Source: Guillardia theta CCMP2712 (Eukaryota; Cryptophyceae; Pyrenomonadales; Geminigeraceae). Taken from it: DNA of 64,000 nt. Below are positions 34,831-46,575 of this stretch, in pieces. The position numbers were made by a program, and so were the translations under genes. The number at the start of each line of letters is the position of its first letter. Positions within the stretch are counted from its first letter, which is position 1. The notes beneath the pieces are model-generated. The model searched no databases and was not told where the DNA came from. It saw only the letters and a list, made by a program, of their open reading frames with translations. Location: positions 75,700 to 139,699 of the forward strand of contig NW_005434666.1 in NCBI RefSeq assembly GCF_000315625.1, read 5' to 3'.

Positions 34831-36243
34831 CTAGAGCAAGTGGTAGCTGACGAGGCTGTAAAGAACACCTGCTTCGGAGAGCATGTTCATGCATTTTCCT
34901 ACGCACGCATCCGGAGTTTCGCTCCCACTGCGTGCAAACACTTGAGAGAAGAACCCAAGGCTATATCAACAAACGTTTCAAGGACGAGCTCGGCGTGTTC
35001 AGGCTCTTCATAAGGAGCATCAATGCCCTGTATGAAGTCACTAAGGTGGAGGAGGTTGAAGGGTTCGAAGGAGGCTAGAGGAAGAGAGGAGGGTAAGGCG
35101 AGAAGAGATGTAGGAAAGAAGAGCAGAATTTACCGTGAAACCCTTGATCTTGCCTGATCGAGCCTGCAGCACATTCAACCTAATCTAGCAGCTCAAGGGT
35201 GTTCCACCTTCTTGTAGAGTCCCTTGGGATCCCTGGACTCGGCCACTTCAAGAGGGACTCGAACGTACACCTGTAAGCGTGTGAGAAGTCAAGTATGAGA
35301 AGGGCGGGGAGGAGCGTGAGGGGGAGACAAGGCAAGGCAGAGGGTGGGATGGGGGCAGGTAGGCATGCAAGGCAAGCGAAGATGAGAGGGGAGAGCGGGG
35401 CAAGGGAGGAGCACGACCTCAAAGAAGGGAAGCTCGTCCCTCTCGAAGATTTTCCTCACGTCGTCACGATCAGACCTGCACCGGCGTAGGTCAAGAGCTT
35501 AGGCACCAGCGCACTTGCCGCACCTGTAAGGAGAGATGAAGCTGCAGATCGTGATGATCCCGCAGTCCGTGAACAGCTTGGAGACCTGAACCACGGCACG
35601 TAAGGAGAGCTGTAGCAGGTGAGGATAGACAACCTCGCCGATGCGGCGGATGTTTTCCTTACTGCACCACAACCACGAATTTCAACATGTCATATCTTAC
35701 AGTGAAGCTAACAAACCGATCCTCCTCGCTGAAGCCAAGATCCTTGTTGAGCCCGAACCTCACGTTGTCTCCGTCAAGGCGGTATGCTCTGCGCGATCAC
35801 ATCACAGGAGGGGACGGGAAGGAACCTCGAGGCTCACAGCAGTCCATATTCGATCAGCCGCTTCTCCAGCAACGCCCCGATGGTGCTCTTCCCGCTGCCG
35901 CTCAACCCTGTGAGCCAGATGGTAGCGCCCTTGCCTGGCACAGGACTTGAGCAGGGAGGTTCAGACGTCCGATGGGGAACGCACTTCCTATGAGGATACT
36001 GCGCTCCTTGGTCGAGAGCAGCGAGTCACTCCACACGATGTTCTCGGCCTTGTGTCCGCCAGGAGGTCCCTGCTCTCGAGCATGAGGGGGTTGCGGCAAA
36101 AGAAGCCTGTGTCGTCGAACCACCTGTGGGGATGAAGACATTCTTCTGAGGAAGTTGGTGCGATTCTGAAAGACTCCCCTGCACAATCTGCGAAGGGTAC
36201 TGCGATCAGCAACGAGGCATACCCCGGACCCTGTTCTTGTCAT
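34831..36243 (-). CDS. adenylylsulfate (APS) kinase
   Basis: Eight or more short exons on the minus strand give a complete APS kinase core: [12 protein letters not shown]-loop GLSGSGKST (near 35905); [27 protein letters not shown]; the mobile lid segment [11 protein letters not shown]; then [26 protein letters not shown] and the C-terminal helices ([14 protein letters not shown]), ending at stop 34831-34833. The enzyme makes PAPS from APS and ATP for sulfation or sulfate assimilation. Clear introns: 35935-35984 and 35789-35837. The 5' end is uncertain: coding homology starts near 36075, the frame is open to 36243, and a targeting sequence may be in an upstream exon. There is no fused ATP sulfurylase. 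A short insertion (FVSFT) follows GFSEEDR. Confidence 0.8.
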
Positions 36244-36299
36244 TCTCGATTATAGCTTCACCCAGCTAGGCAACTCGTAGTCTGCTGATCACATGTCTC

Positions 36300-38345
36300 T
36301 AGCCTTCAATTCCTACCCTCATGTTGAAGAATTCCCATGCATCCCATGGCATCCGTCTGCACTCTAGGGTTTCGTCTCTCCCAGCCTTACTTTCGCTCTA
36401 TCCTCCACATCACGATCCTCGTCGTCGCATCAGCTGGCCAGCACCAAGGTGATGGCTCCATTGTCACACCATCCAGCCAACACAAAGAGAATCCTCACAT
36501 GGCACCATCTACCGACTCGATCTCTCCTGCAACTGCACATGCTCTCATCCTCCCCTCCATTGTCTGCGTCCCTCCTCCTCTACCCTCCATCCTTACTTGA
36601 TCGCCGACCGTGCGGACATGACGCAGATCAGATGGTGAAGGGGTGGGGGTTATTTTGTGGGGGGTATCTCAATTTTGGGTAGGGTGTATGGACATACCGG
36701 TACTGATATCAACATCCTGATCTCTAAAACATTTATATCTATCTCAGAGGGGTGTGCAAAAGACAAAGAGGGTGATTGTATGCAAGGGTGTGTAATATGT
36801 GGTAGGGTGGTATTCATAGGGGGTACCTCCAGTATAACCCTCTACTGGACACGACATCTATCCACCCCCCACCCCGACAACTTGGCCCTACCACAGCTGA
36901 GACTCTTACCCCCCAAAGAAACCTTTAAAGTACCCCTACCTTGACTACCCGTCATGGAGATAAGTCACTAATAGCTACTACCCCTTCTTGATATACCCCT
37001 TCAAATCATATCACTAGTACCGGTGTACATTGCACCACCACCCCACCCTGGATCCTTCATTACTGTACTACCCAGATTGTACCAATCCAATACCCCACCC
37101 CTTTCACTCCAAGAGATCTGAGCGGATACAGACCGGTGGTTGACGTTGTGCCAATGGCCGCAAGTCGGGGAGGGGAAGGAGAAGAGGAATGGCGGGAAGG
37201 AAGGAGTTTGCAGTTTGAGGATCACAATGACGATTCACTGAGACTGACGATCTTTAGTTAGCCCTCAATTCAAGAAGAAGAAGACGAAGTGGAAGATGAC
37301 GATTGAGGGAAAGGAATGTTGAGGGAGGTTTTAGTGCCAGTACAATCTTCACTTGGTAAATTCATCTAGGTGGGGCACGAGACCAATAGGGAGGATGAGG
37401 GGCAGAGAGATCCAAGTTGCCCTAGTTTGTAGTGCGAGGGTAAGAGTGGTTGCCAAACAAGAGAGCGTAGAAGTAAGCAGAAAACTAGCAAGAGGCGGTG
37501 TTAAGTTTAAGCGAAAGCGTACTTTTTCTCTGTATCGTACTTGACTGGTCAAGGCTCTGGATCATTGAGTCGAATGGAACTATTTTCTCTGATGGATTTG
37601 GTTTGCAGTGCCATAGAGACCAATGCTCTCGTGAGACGAAGGGACCAGGTTGTACATCTTACTTTCAAGGCGAGAAGGGAAGAAACCGATAGGAAGCTCG
37701 AAAGAATCGAAGTCTTGGAGGAACATGTGGGACTACATCTACAAGTATCTCGTCAACTTCCTCGTCTTTGTTCGCATGCATTGCCCCTGCGGTCGAATGT
37801 CGAGAGCTCAACCTCGCCAACCTCTGGAGTCCATGGCCTGAGAGCAGAGATGAGGGAGGGGAACGTGTGATGGTGAACAATTCGTAACAGGGGAACACAC
37901 TGATCTTCTCAATGTGCACTTTGTCTCCCTGTATTCAGTTATTCGGGGATTCGGGGCAGTGAATGTTTTCGTTTTTTGTGTTTGCTCGATCGTTTTTTGG
38001 GTTCATATGAATTTCTCTGATATAATCACCCTTAGAAGATTCCTTGCCTGCCTGTACACCTCCTTCAATCCTTCTTGCTTCTACAACCCCTCCCTTCCTC
38101 CCTCCTTCCTTCCTCCCTCCTCCCTCCTCCCTCCTCCCTCCTCCCTCCTCCCTCCTCCCTCCTCCCTCCCCCTTCCTTCAGGCTCCTCACGAAGTTCATT
38201 CGTCTCACCATCGCCACCACCCCCATTTTTTCACTACCCACCCTCATAATATAGCTTCTACTACCCCTTCTTTTAATACTTGATACCCCACCCACTTGCA
38301 TCATCTAATAATATAGAGAGCGGGTTCGCGTTTCAGTCATAAAGG
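36300..38345. other. intergenic, TACCCC/GGGGTA tracts and pyrimidine repeat
   Basis: Dense TACCCC and GGTAGGGTG strings at 36640-37130. A (CTCCTCC)n tract lies at 38095-38170. No gene supported. Confidence 0.5.
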
Positions 38346-38354
38346 CCTGCCGCC

Positions 38355-39681
38355 ATGGCGGGGCCGCGCGCAGCGACGAGCGGGCTGGCTCTGCTAGTAC
38401 CGCTCCTCCTCTGTTTATCTCTGGCGAACATGGCCTCTTGCTTCATGCTCGCGCCTGTGCAGACGCCTCGAGCCCTGAACTTGCGCAAGACTGCGGCAGT
38501 CACTTGCCCTGCTCCTCGGAGTTTGTGCTCAGCGAAGGGTAGGAGTGGACTTCAAAGCGTGCAAGGCTCGCTGACTGCGCCACCACGACTATGGGATGCA
38601 GCGAAGGAAGGAAACTATGATGTGTTCAATGCCGTGCTGCCTGGTCTGAATGTGATTTCTGCCGCTCCTGAGGCTAAAGAGATCAACATCATGGAAAGGG
38701 TGGGGGCGAACAAGGCGCTGGTGGTCTTCATGCGCCATGCTGGCTGACCTTTCTGTTGGGAGCTTGCAGCTCAGTTGAACAAGAAGTTGGACATCATGAA
38801 GGAGAATGGTGTAGAACTTGTTGTCGTCACTGTCGCAAGCCCCACAAAGCTGCAGGAGTTCATCGCAGCAGCGGAGTCGCTTCCCGCGGAGTACTTGTAC
38901 TGCGACCCGTCTCTCTCCTCCTACCAGGTGGCGGCGAGCAGGAGGATGGTGATCGGTCTGACTTGTCTTGCTCAAGGCTCTGGAGTTTCTTTCCAAGTTC
39001 GGCTTCGAGAATGGAGCTTTCCAGACCGGAACTCTCATTCTACGGAGGATTGCGGAGAGAGGAAGGGAGGGGCTGAAAGAAATGTCTACTGCCACCAAGA
39101 ACTACACCAAGGTATGATCCTGCCTGTGTTTCAACTCGACTGCTCGGACCCCTCCCCTCCCTCCTTTTCTTCCTCCCCTCTCCTCTTCTCTCCCATCCCT
39201 CACCTTCTCCACCTTCTCCACCCTCTCCCCTGCCCTCCCTCCTCTTCTCTCTCCTCCCGTCTCCTCTCCCCACCCTCATCCTCTTTCCCCATTCCCCTCT
39301 TCTCTCCTCTTCCTTCGTCCTCCTACCTCCCAACACTGTTAGCTTCTACTCTGCTTCCGACTGACTCACCATGTGTCAGTTCTCCCCCGTCGGGCTTGTC
39401 TCGGGCAAGGCCTTCTCCACGGAGGATTTGGACGGCGTCATGCAACTGGGAGGCGCTTTTGCTTTGCAGAACAACAAGGTACGACCATCGAGTTGCAATG
39501 ATGGACCTGTTCTGTCTGCTCGTTTTCATGATATGTTTGTTTTCTCCATTCACTCAGATGCTTCACTTGCTATCTCCCCTCATGCCCTGCTCAGGTTGTC
39601 TTTGCGCATCGCGATCTGGGCGTGGCCGATCACTTCGACATCGACGAGTCCCTTCGATCTCTCGGAGTCATGGCAGCCTAA
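38355..39681 (+). CDS. PRXL2/SelU-type selenoprotein, plastid presequence
   Basis: Exons 38355-38927, 38977-39111, 39380-39478 and 39595-39681 are all phase 0, giving 297 residues if TGA 38745-38747 is read as selenocysteine (residue 131). The frame stays open across the TGA and the flanks match the AhpC/TSA-2 (PRXL2, SelU) redox motif: VVFMRHAG-U-PFC, then ELAAQL. Downstream family motifs are VELVVVTVASP, YLYCDPS, ALEFLSKFGF, LGGAFALQ and VVFAHRDLGVADHF near the end. UxxC aligns with the CxxC of the thioredoxin fold; SelU of fish carries Sec at this position. The first 30 residues form a signal peptide ending MASC, then Phe-Met-Leu-Ala-Pro and a basic Ser/Thr stretch, like complex-plastid presequences. 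A SECIS-like hairpin follows in the 3' UTR. Likely a plastid thiol/selenol peroxidase-like protein. Confidence 0.85.
38745..38747 (+). other. in-frame TGA, predicted Sec codon
   Basis: Sits at the resolving position of the UxxC motif, with family-conserved sequence on both sides in one frame. No GT donor near it allows a splice that would remove the TGA while keeping RHAG and PFCWEL. Confidence 0.8.
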
Positions 39682-39727
39682 ACTGAGCCACCGATTGCTC
39701 TCTTGCTCTGCCTGCCTGTGAAAGTCT

Positions 39728-39800
39728 GTTGAGGAGCTGAATGACGCGCGAGACATCAATGTCTTTGACAATGCTCGTGGCTGAAAATCTCCAAAGGACT
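39728..39800 (+). promoter_or_regulatory. SECIS element, form II-like
   Basis: About 60 nt after the stop. Helix I: GGAG (39733-39736) with CTCC. Quartet: ATGA (39741-39744) opposite TGA in CTGA (39781-39784). Helix II: GC-GCGAG-CAT pairs with ATG-CTCGT-GC with a single A bulge and one G bulge. Unpaired CAA (39757-39759) supplies the conserved AA. A mini-stem TGTC/GACA capped by TTT follows, the form II arrangement. Spacing ATGA-13-AA-21-CTGA is in the usual range. Pairing was done by hand. Confidence 0.75.
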
Positions 39801-39940
39801 GAAGAGGAGAGGAGGAGGAGAGGCTCACGCAGGAAAGAATAAAACTCTTGCTCGGCTCAGACCTAAAGGGCATACTCTTGATCTTGATCGCTCGAGCTGC
39901 ATCAGGGCTGTCAGGCAGACTCAGTAGAGGCTGAGATCGC

Positions 39941-40750
39941 TCACCTCGTCCTTTGCGGCTTCTTGCCGTGTCTCATACCCTTCTTGGGAGCTGGGGTCTT
40001 GACAGAGACGATCTCAGGTTCAATCACCCCAACCTCACCCAGCTGCTCCTCCTCCGACTCCTCCGAGATCTCCTCCTGCTCAAGTCGTTCACAACGCTCT
40101 CGTCCATCCCGCAGGTATCTCACGTCTTCGTCTCGCTCCCTCTGCAAAGGATGATGCTCCAACGCCTCGAGATCCTGTCTCGACAGTCAGCCACCTCACG
40201 TGCAAGGCTGCTCGACCATCAAGCCTTCCTCCTCCGCGTCCTCGTGTGGCCCTTGCTCCTGGTCCCTCTCAGTCTCTGCGATTCAATGCGTTCATACGGC
40301 AGCAAGGGGAGGAGGGAGGGAGTCACCGGCCTCTGACTCTGACTCCGACAAGCCCTCAATGGCCGGGGCCTTCCTGCTCTCCGGCACTTCGAACATGTGC
40401 CGGTTCTTCAGACGGGCGTACTGACTGGGCAGGCTCGGGAGTCGTGGGGTCCAGCGCTTGAGGGAGTAGATGTGGCAAGCGGCGATGAGGAGGGATGCCT
40501 GCTCAGGAGTTAGAGGGCAAGACGAGCAGGAGGGGAGGGGTACCAGCAGCAGGGATCCCCCAAAGACTGCCACGTCCCACTCGGACTGCTGGACAACGAA
40601 GGAGGGGCTAAAGGGCAGGTCGTACGTGTAGCTGTCGACTGATCCTGACTGATACGTTTCTGGCATGTCCCCAGAGCCCACCTGCACCTGCGGGAGAGGG
40701 TCATGAGCGTCACTAGAGCTCGCGCGAGGTATCGAGGATGAGGATCGATT
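39941..40750 (-). CDS. uncharacterised exons downstream of the TIG gene
   Basis: Two coding-looking minus-strand blocks. One (about 40725-40320) reads VQVGSGDMPETYQSG, SWDV-like hydrophobic VAVFGGSLLLVPLPS, then an ordered segment ending in acidic Ser/Glu repeats. The other (about 40165-39941) is highly charged (ERCERLEQEEISEESEEE) with a Lys/Arg-rich end and a stop. They may be the membrane and cytoplasmic 3' exons of the TIG gene, or a separate gene converging on the selenoprotein gene. No domain recognised. Confidence 0.4.
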
Positions 40751-40980
40751 ATGAAAGGTATTGGATGTCAGGGAGGAGGGAGAAGACAAGGAAGGAGGGA
40801 GGAGGGAGGAGAGAAGAGGGGGGAGGGAGGAGGGAGGAGGGAGGAGGGGTATCCTACCGCGACAGGGAGGTTCAAGTTTGCCCCAGCTAAGAATGTTGTG
40901 CATCTTGGAACAACACAGGAGACAGCTGAGTTCGACTGGCAGTCTCGTCACTCGAGAGATCACCTCCAGACTGACCGCAA

Positions 40981-43900
40981 ACTTACCAGCCACCGGGTAG
41001 CCGAGCAGGAGCTGTCACCAACAGAGGCCTTGGGGGAGTAGTCGTGAACTCCATAGTGGTTCCCGATGATGGTGATGGTGTTTTCCCCCATCGCCGGCCC
41101 GTTGACGTCAGAGGGGTACAACACTTGAGGGGGGAAGTACCCCAACTCCCTCATGTACACTCCCGACTGCTGCCCTCGGACCACCTGCAGGGGGATCTGA
41201 CCCCCAACCCCGGGGCCGGACGTCCCGGAGGAGATCTTGCAGATGAGCTGAGAGTCTGAGAGCCATGTGGTGGAAGCGCAAGCCGTGTGGCCCACTAGGG
41301 CGAGCGCGTTGACGTCTGCGTTGGACGAGCTGGCCAGAGGGTCATTGGTGCTGCCGAAGTTCTGACCCTTGATCGTGATGTCAATGTTTCCTGTGCTTGG
41401 GATGTTAGAAACAGACACTTGAGCGATGTAAGGACGATCGTAAGAGAAGGCCACGCTGGCATTCGAAGCGACTACTCCTTTCTTCGCTAGAGACAAGGTC
41501 GTCGGCAGCTTCCTGGAGTTCCCAGCTTGTACCGTACACGATATGCTCGAGTCGCTGGTCCACGTCAGCTGCCGGCAGGATGTGGCTCCGATCTGAGCGA
41601 CATGCTCATAAGCTGCGGTGGTACCGAAGTTTTCGCCGAGGATGGTCATGCGGGAGCCTCCAGTCGTTGGGCCGTTGAAAGGGCGGAGGCTCGTGATGGC
41701 TGGAGCCTTGTATGAGAAGATCCCTGACGCGTAGCCTGCCTGCCCGACCACTGTAGCAACGACGACTCCGCATCCTTCTTCGCCACACACCGCCGATCTC
41801 ACCCCAGCTGGGGCACGGCAGACGAGGGAGGAGTCGGAGGTCCAGGTGGAGGCAACACACGCAGTGTCGCCCAGTCTTGCTCGCGCTGACGAGTCCCATG
41901 CTCCGAAGCCGAGGCCATAGATGGTGATCGAGCTCTCTCCTACCGCTCGCGCGCTCGCGGGGTGCAGCGAGGATATGGCAGGAGCTGCGAAAGAGATTCC
42001 AGAGCCATTCCATGCTGCGAAGGTGGTTCCGACCGTCAGCTGCAGGGCTCTCGAGGCGCCGAGACCCGGGGAGGTCGTGCAGACAACGACTGAGTCAGAC
42101 AACCACTCGGTAGCCGAGCATGCAGACTGCTGCGCGCTGAGCTTGACAGACTTGATTTCCGATGAGGAGACGAACATGCTCCTGTCCCTGCTGCACCAGG
42201 TGCTGTTGCACTCCAAGGTGCCGAAGTTGCGCCCGAAGGCTGTGATGCGGAGGTTGCCGGTGGTTGGCGACAGGACGGGGGAGGCAGACGTGATGGTAGG
42301 CGCGTCGAACGAGAAGGCGTTGCTCAGCTGCGCGATCTGACTACCAGCCGTGTCATCCAACGCCAACGTGACCGTGTGGGCCGCGCCGATGCCAGGAGGA
42401 GTCCTGCAGACAAGACTAGAGTCCGACACCCACCTGAGCGTTATGCACTGCGAGTGAGCGATGGAGGCCCCGAAAGTCCCCGGGTTGTTGCAACAGCCAG
42501 TCCCTTGACAGGCGGGACAAGATTGCTTCGGAGTCATCTTGCACAGATACGCGTTGGCGAAGATCTGGTTGGCTTCAAACAACGTGGATGTGCCGGAAGA
42601 TGCTTTTGTTTCGCAGCTCACCCCATCCTTGACATACCCGGAGACGACATGGGCAGGGCAGGGCACGTACGTCACCTCGCCGCTGCTCGAGACGCTTGAG
42701 GGACACTGGTTCACCACGAACGAGTTTGACCTGGGGATGCTCCGGTCGCTGATGTCTCTACAGGCAAGCTTCACAGCAGCAGCATCCCCCGCGTTGAGCA
42801 CACTCCGTCTGAACTCAGCCTTGGCACATGCGATGGGGTCATGGGCGAGGCTGAAAGGAAGGATGCTCCACCAGGTGATGTTGACAGGAGCAGAGCCGAT
42901 CTCTTGACCCACGTAGAACCTCCCTGACCCGGGGATGTTGAAACCCGTGATGCACTGCGACGGCTGCTGCTCATCGAAGAGGATGTACTCTCCGTCTGCG
43001 ATGCAAGTCAGTGATGAGACGGGAAAGGGTGGCGCTTCTACAACAACAGCAACACACCGTGTATGTAGTAGTCGCATTGCGACATCAGTATCGGATTGAA
43101 GTCTGAGCCCCATCCGAAGTTTCTTCCAAGGATCGTGACGGCCTCAAAACCTCCCGGAGGTCCGTTGTTCGGGGAGATGCCATACACCTCTGGCTTGTCG
43201 TAGGAGAAGGCGTTTGCCAGGCCCTTTGGGTTCTCGCTTCGCCTTCCGGCAGCAGCAAGAGGCTGTCTGTTCAGGTCTACTCTCACGTTGTGCGCTGACC
43301 CAGTCCCTCTCGGGACTGCATTGCACACCACAGTAGAGTCTGAGACCCAGGAGGAGTAGATGCACTTGCTGTCCCCTATCATGACGTCTACAGTCGTTGA
43401 GGGAAACGTCCCAAAGTTCTTTCCAAACACAGTCATCGCTGACAGGCCGTAGGGAGCTGCGTTTGCCGGGGAGATTTGAGACTCATATGGAGCATCGTAG
43501 GAGAAATAGTTTGCAAGGCTCCTCACCTACGAAAGCATCACAAAGAAATCTTGCTGCTGCTGCAACTTACGTCCATGCATCGTCCTGCCGTTACATTCAC
43601 TGTGAGGTCATAAGACAAGCCAGGAGCGCTGATCAGAGTCAGAGATGAATCCGACGTCCATGTCACGTTCTGCCCCTTCGTCTGGCCCAGCGAGGCATCG
43701 ACGTAGAGGCAAGGAGGGGATCCTACCAGAGTGTGAGAGGTGTGAGAGAAGAGACAAGGGTGGAGCATAGAGAAAGGTATAGGAGAGAGAGAACAAACTG
43801 CTGGACCTGAGCTTTGACAGGGAGTGGAGGACAGCTCGGCTGCTGTACAGGGCGAGGGGGCATACCCGAATCCGATCCCGAAGACGGTGAGGACAACTCC

Positions 43901-44364
43901 TCCTGCTCAGGAGCCATCTCAGCCGAGACATGGCTAGTAAGGGGAAGCACCGACCTGTTGCAGGACTGTTCCAGTGCCATGAGCCGCTCTCAGAGGAGTA
44001 CCTCCCTCCTTTCGGGCTCTTCAAAAGGTCCTTGATCGCTTGTTGATAATTTTGGGCAGAGATCGCAAGTGCAGAGGCATCCGAGTAGGAAGGTGGCTGC
44101 TGCCCTTGGTAGTAGGAAGCAGGCCTGAGAGAGGAGGGACATCGTCAGCGGCACATGCGCATAAGGGAGTAGCTACCATCGACTCTGCGTCGCTGCCACT
44201 AACTCCTCGTACCATGCTGAGTTGGATTGAAAGGGTGCTAAAGCAAACAGAGAGCTGTTGGAATTAGTTGTCGAGCTTGCTGTGCATATGGAGGCGTTGC
44301 GAGAAAGAATAAAGGAAAGTAGAAATTGAAGGAAGAGGCTCCGTCTGGCGCGGGAGAGCGCCAT
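40981..44364 (-). CDS. secreted IPT/TIG-repeat protein
   Basis: Begins at 44364 with a signal peptide (SLFLQFLLSFILSRNA). An intron leads to a Tyr/Gln-rich segment (SYYQGQQPPSYSDA) and then to at least six IPT/TIG immunoglobulin-like repeats spread over exons near 43760-43560, 43525-43060 and the long exon 43050-40998. Each repeat has the pattern P.I....P..GP..G...ITI.G.NFG, followed by W.SDSS.VC..P.G.G, for example ITIYGLGFGAW and TWTSDSSLVC. A Cys-rich insert (CPACQGTGCCNNPG) lies near 42500. TIG repeats occur in plexin/Met-type receptors and in many protist surface proteins; they serve adhesion or ligand binding. The 3' end is uncertain: the donor after CSATRWL (about 40998) points to further exons, possibly those at 39.9-40.7 kb. 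Confidence 0.75.
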
Positions 44365-44399
44365 GAGACAGTTTGACAGTGGGAATCAAACAGCCTCGA

Positions 44400-44885
44400 A
44401 CTTGAGATCTCCAGGTAACATGCTCGAGCGCTACATTGTATGAAGCCGGGTCAGCATGACTTGTTTGCTTCCGTGAGAGGCATGGGAGACTCTCGTGGTG
44501 TTGTCCTTTGATCTCTAGCTTCGAGTCTCTGCTCGCACACCCTCAAGCATCGCCTTCCAGTGTCCCGTGGCCCGAGTCTTGTGGCTCACCAGCACCTTCC
44601 TTCACCTTCCTCCCTCAAGTCTGTTCGTTCCTGCACCTGCTTGTCCTCCCGTCCTCCTCTTCCTCTTCCTCTTCCTCCTCTTCCTCTTCCTCCTCCTCTT
44701 CCTCTTCCTCCTCCTCTTCCTCCTCTTCTTCCCCTTCCTCTTCCTCTTCCTCCTCTTCCTCTTCCTAGTTCTCCTGGTTCTCTCAGTCTCTACAGTCACT
44801 TGGCGTGAGGGATCGCGACTTGTAGCCTGACAAGAGGGACCTACTACCCCCCCCGAAGAAGAATTTTTGAATAATTCATTAGCTT
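44400..44885. repeat. (CTTCCT/CCTCTT)n tract and flanks
   Basis: Pyrimidine repeat at 44655-44766 giving spurious Ser, Leu or Pro ORFs in all frames. The flanks hold no exon I can support. Confidence 0.7.
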
Positions 44886-44889
44886 AATC

Positions 44890-45545
44890 AGTTTCGAACA
44901 GCAGGCCGGGCCCCCCGGGGTATCGTACGGTCACTGAGTCAGGTGACCGGGGCCCGCCCTCACCGTCTGCCGACCAGGAACCTGGCCGAAAGATCAGTAC
45001 GAGGACAATCAGGAGAGACGAGGAGGCTTGACCCTGACACTGTCGCACAGGCCAAACGGCGAGAAGAGAAAAGACAGCGAGAACCAAACCCAATCCTGCC
45101 AACTGCTGTCCCCCAAACTTAACTCATACCTTCACTTAACTGCGCGCTGGACAATCCCCCAGCGCCGCCATGCCAGCGATGTCGCTGCGGCCGCCGCCGA
45201 AGGAATGAGACGCACTGGCATACCGGACCGCACCTGCGATGATCGCACCGAAGGACAGGGAGGCCTTGAGCTGACAAAAGATCCTCGACCGGATGCGTTT
45301 ACAAGTCGGATCACCTGAGACGTCTTGCGAGGCCGAGAGACCATCCAGCGCTGCCGTTTCCTTGTTCGCCGAGCGATCCGCCAACCACCACAGAAAGCGC
45401 AACGCATCATCCTTGACCAGCCGCCGAGTACGGTCAGGTCCGAGTCACCAGCCCAGGTCACAGTTGGACACTGAAAGTGGGGCAAGGCTCCGGTCGGGGG
45501 CGCGGCCCGGGCCGCGCCGGGGGCCCGGTCCGGTCCACGACGGTT
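44890..45545. repeat. GC-rich island 3
   Basis: Shares with island 2 the 16-mer GCCGCGCCGGGGGCCC (45511-45526), and contains GTACGGTC (complement of GACCGTAC) near 44925 and 45430. It is bounded by TACCCCC strings at 44845 and 45610-45700. No gene. Confidence 0.6.
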
Positions 45546-45962
45546 GCGTCAGAAACGGTTGTGACGAATGGTATTTGACCCTCAATTCTTTAATCATCGA
45601 CACCCACCATAAGTTTTATGATACCCCTATTTTGACTGTGATATACTTGATAAAGGGTAGGTAGTTGATACCCCCTACCCCTCTATTTGGGACCCCCACC
45701 CTGTCTTCGACAACATCGTGCTTCACTCAAGCACCTCTTGCACTACTCGCTCCTCCGCTTTCTGCTCCTCCTCTTGCCTTCGCTTCCTTCGCTTCCCTCG
45801 CTTCCCTCTGGAGCTTCCCTCGCTTCCCTCGCTTCCCTCGCTGATCTGTTGTGTCTGCAAGGCTCGTGCCGTCTTGTGTCCCCTCCCTCATCCGACTCTT
45901 CTCATCCTAGCTTGGAGTGGTGCATAAAACCCCTTCCCCTTCGACAGCACTTCCGTTCTCAA

Positions 45963-46387
45963 ATGGCCCAGAGAAGCTTTTGGAAGAGCCCGCATCTCAT
46001 TCACAACACGCTCAAGTTCGGCACTCTCCCAGTGCTTGCATTTGTCACTCGCCACCTATGGTGTGGTACTCCTGCCCCTCCAGAAGATTTGAGTGAACGG
46101 TACAAGTACTTGCAAGAAGTGACGGATCAGAACAAGAAGGCACTCCAGGCAAGCTCATGAAAACATGCTGTGACTTGTCGTTCATGCGTGATAGAACTTT
46201 TGTCGTGTGTCCCTGGTCGCCTGCTTGTTGATTGCATGCAAAACCTTGTGTTCTTGTCCAGGAGCTGAAGAGTTGTTGCATTAGGAACTTCTGGATGCTG
46301 CAAAGGAGGGAAAACCAGGAGGACACCAGAAAGGACAGTCATGGAATGGAACGTATACAACTCATGGGCCTTGGGATGCTCCGGTAA
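45963..46387 (+). CDS. small membrane-associated protein, 103 aa
   Basis: Exons 45963-46148 and 46262-46387 join in phase across a GC-AG intron (donor CAG/GCAAGC). A hydrophobic helix (FGTLPVLAFVTRHLW) follows a short basic N-terminus. The rest is charged and helical (YLQEVTDQNKKALQELK) with a Cys pair. The size and layout are like small mitochondrial inner-membrane subunits, but no family is recognised. Pyrimidine-rich repeats (CTTCCCTCG type, 45775-45845) lie just upstream. Confidence 0.5.
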
Positions 46388-46575
46388 GAGCTCCACGCCA
46401 GTCGAGCGAATGATCATGTTCGAATTACAAAAACAGCCAGAAAGCGAGACAGTCCCAGTGTGTGTTTGGGAGGGGGCGGGGAAGCAGGAGTCGGGAGGAG
46501 GATGGTAGAGAAATGCAGAAGGAGCATTAGGAGATGGAGAAGAGGAAGAGGGAGAGGAAGAGGAAGGGAAACAAA

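Noticed and set aside
38745-38747. TGA as the natural stop of a 130-aa protein
   Set aside because: The frame continues with conserved peroxiredoxin-like sequence, no suitable donor removes the TGA, and a SECIS-like hairpin lies after the true stop.
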